From Pseudonocardiales bacterium (GTDB lineage: Bacteria; Actinomycetota; Actinomycetes; Mycobacteriales; Pseudonocardiaceae), in NCBI GenBank assembly GCA_019247305.1, contig JAFAPC010000178.1:1-64000 (forward strand): a stretch of DNA of 64,000 bases, written 5' to 3'. Below the pieces are notes generated by a model. That model did no database searches, had not been told where the DNA came from, and worked only from the letters and a program-made list of their open reading frames with translations. Both the position numbers and the translations under genes were made by a program. Shown here piece by piece: positions 63,265-64,000 of this stretch. Each line of letters begins with the position of its first letter. The stretch's first letter is position 1.

Positions 63265-63384
63265 TCAGCAGCAGAGCAGCAGGCTGAGGTCACTTGCACA
63301 GCGACGGCCGCGGTCGCGGTCGCCGTAGTCGCCGTAGTCTTCGCAGCCGTTCAGCTCCAGAGCCTGAAGGTCAAGAAGCGCCAT
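63265..63384 (-). CDS. ramS: Class III lanthipeptide precursor peptide (SapB/AmfS-like)
   Basis: 39 residues from ATG 63384, with GGAGGTGAA five bases upstream that lies inside the end of the synthetase gene. The leader starts MALLDLQALEL, carrying the LDLQ box recognised by LanKC enzymes. An unusual spacer GDYGDYGDRDRGRR follows. The C-terminus CASDLSLLLCC contains one SxxSxxxC motif, the substrate for lanthionine or labionin ring formation. SapB-type peptides usually have two such motifs; this one has one, with extra Cys on both sides. The product may be a surface-active peptide for aerial growth. Confidence 0.85.
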   Translation of the reverse strand: MALLDLQALELNGCEDYGDYGDRDRGRRCASDLSLLLCC

Positions 63385-63389
63385 TGTGT

Positions 63390-64000
63390 TCACCTCCCTC
63401 CGTATGTCGATGCGGATACCAATCCGTTCCTCCCCACCAGCACCGCCGGCACGGGGACATCGTGCGGCAGGGGCTGCTTGGGTTCACGAAGGAACGGCAG
63501 ACCTACGGGGTGCTCAAGCACAGCCGCACCCAGCGCGAGCAAAACGCCTGCGGCGCCGCTCGCCAAATCCATTGACAGCCGAAGCAGCTGCTCACCAGGA
63601 AAAGCGAGGTGACCCTGGTAATCAACGCGATGCCAAGCAAGGCGCCGGATCTGGGCAGCCACCTCCTGGTTCCAGATCGCGTGTCCAGGCGGGTATGCCC
63701 GGCTGAGGTAGAGAATCATTCCGGCCCGGCCGTTGAAGAGACCCGGCTGTACATAGAATCGGGCCCGCGCGGCGCGGCGAATGGCGGCTGCGGCGCTGAA
63801 GAACTCGTCATCGGCCCGGTGCATGAGATACTCGTCAAGGACCATGCCGATGCCCGCGCTGCCCCGGCTCAAGTAGGGCATCGTTCGCCAGCCCTCGTTG
63901 ACCGCTATCGAGCCGTCGTCACGCGTCATGCAGCGACGCAGGTCTTGGCGTAGCGCGGTCGCGGACAGGTCGAGGAATCCGCGGTCACCGGTGTGCTCGT
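63390..64000 (-). CDS. ramC: Class III lanthionine synthetase LanKC (RamC/AmfT-like), C-terminal part
   Basis: The gene enters from the right edge, so only the last 203 residues are visible. They form the end of the LanC-like cyclase domain: DLRRCMTRDDGSIAVNEGWR, TMPYLSRGSAGIGMVLDEYL, LFNGRAGMILYLSRAYPPG and LSMDLASGAAGVLLALG. The kinase and lyase domains should lie beyond the window. It is five bases upstream of the precursor gene, in the typical ramC-ramS order. Zinc-binding Cys-His ligands of LanC are not seen in this part, as expected for class III. Confidence 0.9.
   Translation of the reverse strand, partial: EHTGDRGFLDLSATALRQDLRRCMTRDDGSIAVNEGWRTMPYLSRGSAGIGMVLDEYLMHRADDEFFSAAAAIRRAARARFYVQPGLFNGRAGMILYLSRAYPPGHAIWNQEVAAQIRRLAWHRVDYQGHLAFPGEQLLRLSMDLASGAAGVLLALGAAVLEHPVGLPFLREPKQPLPHDVPVPAVLVGRNGLVSASTYGGR

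Overview
The window is GC-rich actinobacterial chromosome. It carries an SsgA-like sporulation protein, a SapB-type class III lanthipeptide locus, a HrdB/SigA-type principal sigma factor, and gene pairs with 4-base ATGA overlaps and many GTG starts. Together these suggest a filamentous actinomycete, most likely of the Pseudonocardiales. From about 28.4 to 52.5 kb the gene order follows the conserved actinobacterial block that I remember from Mycobacterium tuberculosis as msrB-hemQ-hemY-hemE-DUF3000-rnd-dxs ... ceoB-ceoC-DUF3159-OB fold-DUF3710-(dut)-DUF3093-DUF4193-cei-suhB-ppgK-sigA. The dut gene expected between DUF3710 and DUF3093 is not there.

Left part (1-12 kb). A partial NTPase/TPR gene runs off the left edge. 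An integrative element follows: a GntR/UTRA repressor facing an operator-rich gap, an operon of HTH and unknown proteins, a RepA-like AAA ATPase with iteron-like repeats before and inside it, an excisionase and a tyrosine integrase that abuts tRNA-Val(CAC). Two homologous non-coding modules (2.6 and 7.6 kb) lie inside the element. Right of the tRNA are an anti-sigma/ECF-sigma pair, an SsgA-like gene and a tRNA-Gly/tRNA-Cys/tRNA-Val(GAC) cluster.

12-18 kb is a decaying second island. It starts at the 3' end of tRNA-Val(GAC) and ends at a degenerate copy of that 3' end (17.76 kb). It holds a tandem 1.6-kb duplication of an XRE-type regulator region. One regulator copy has a 6-residue insertion inside its helix-turn-helix.

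18-28 kb holds a DivIVA-like coiled-coil protein, ornithine aminotransferase (rocD), a hydrolase-like lipoprotein and a copper-type P1B ATPase. Next comes a less GC-rich, probably acquired locus: a 61-residue Cys-containing peptide gene, a radical SAM/SPASM enzyme and a methylthioadenosine-phosphorylase homologue in one leftward operon, with an ABC-F protein divergent from it. This locus is my main candidate for an undescribed peptide-modifying system.

28-52 kb is mostly conserved housekeeping: haem synthesis by the coproporphyrin route, RNase D, Dxs, a two-component system, Trk K+ uptake, polyphosphate glucokinase and SigA. A graveyard at 41.6-43.6 kb holds carB-, TPR- and MFS-like remnants.

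52-64 kb has a decayed bioD copy, an unusual tandem Cys-cluster protein, bioF-bioD, a SulP-carbonic anhydrase fusion split by two lesions, and at the right edge a ram/amf-type class III lanthipeptide cluster: LanKC (partial), a 39-residue precursor, two ABC exporters and a RamR-like regulator.
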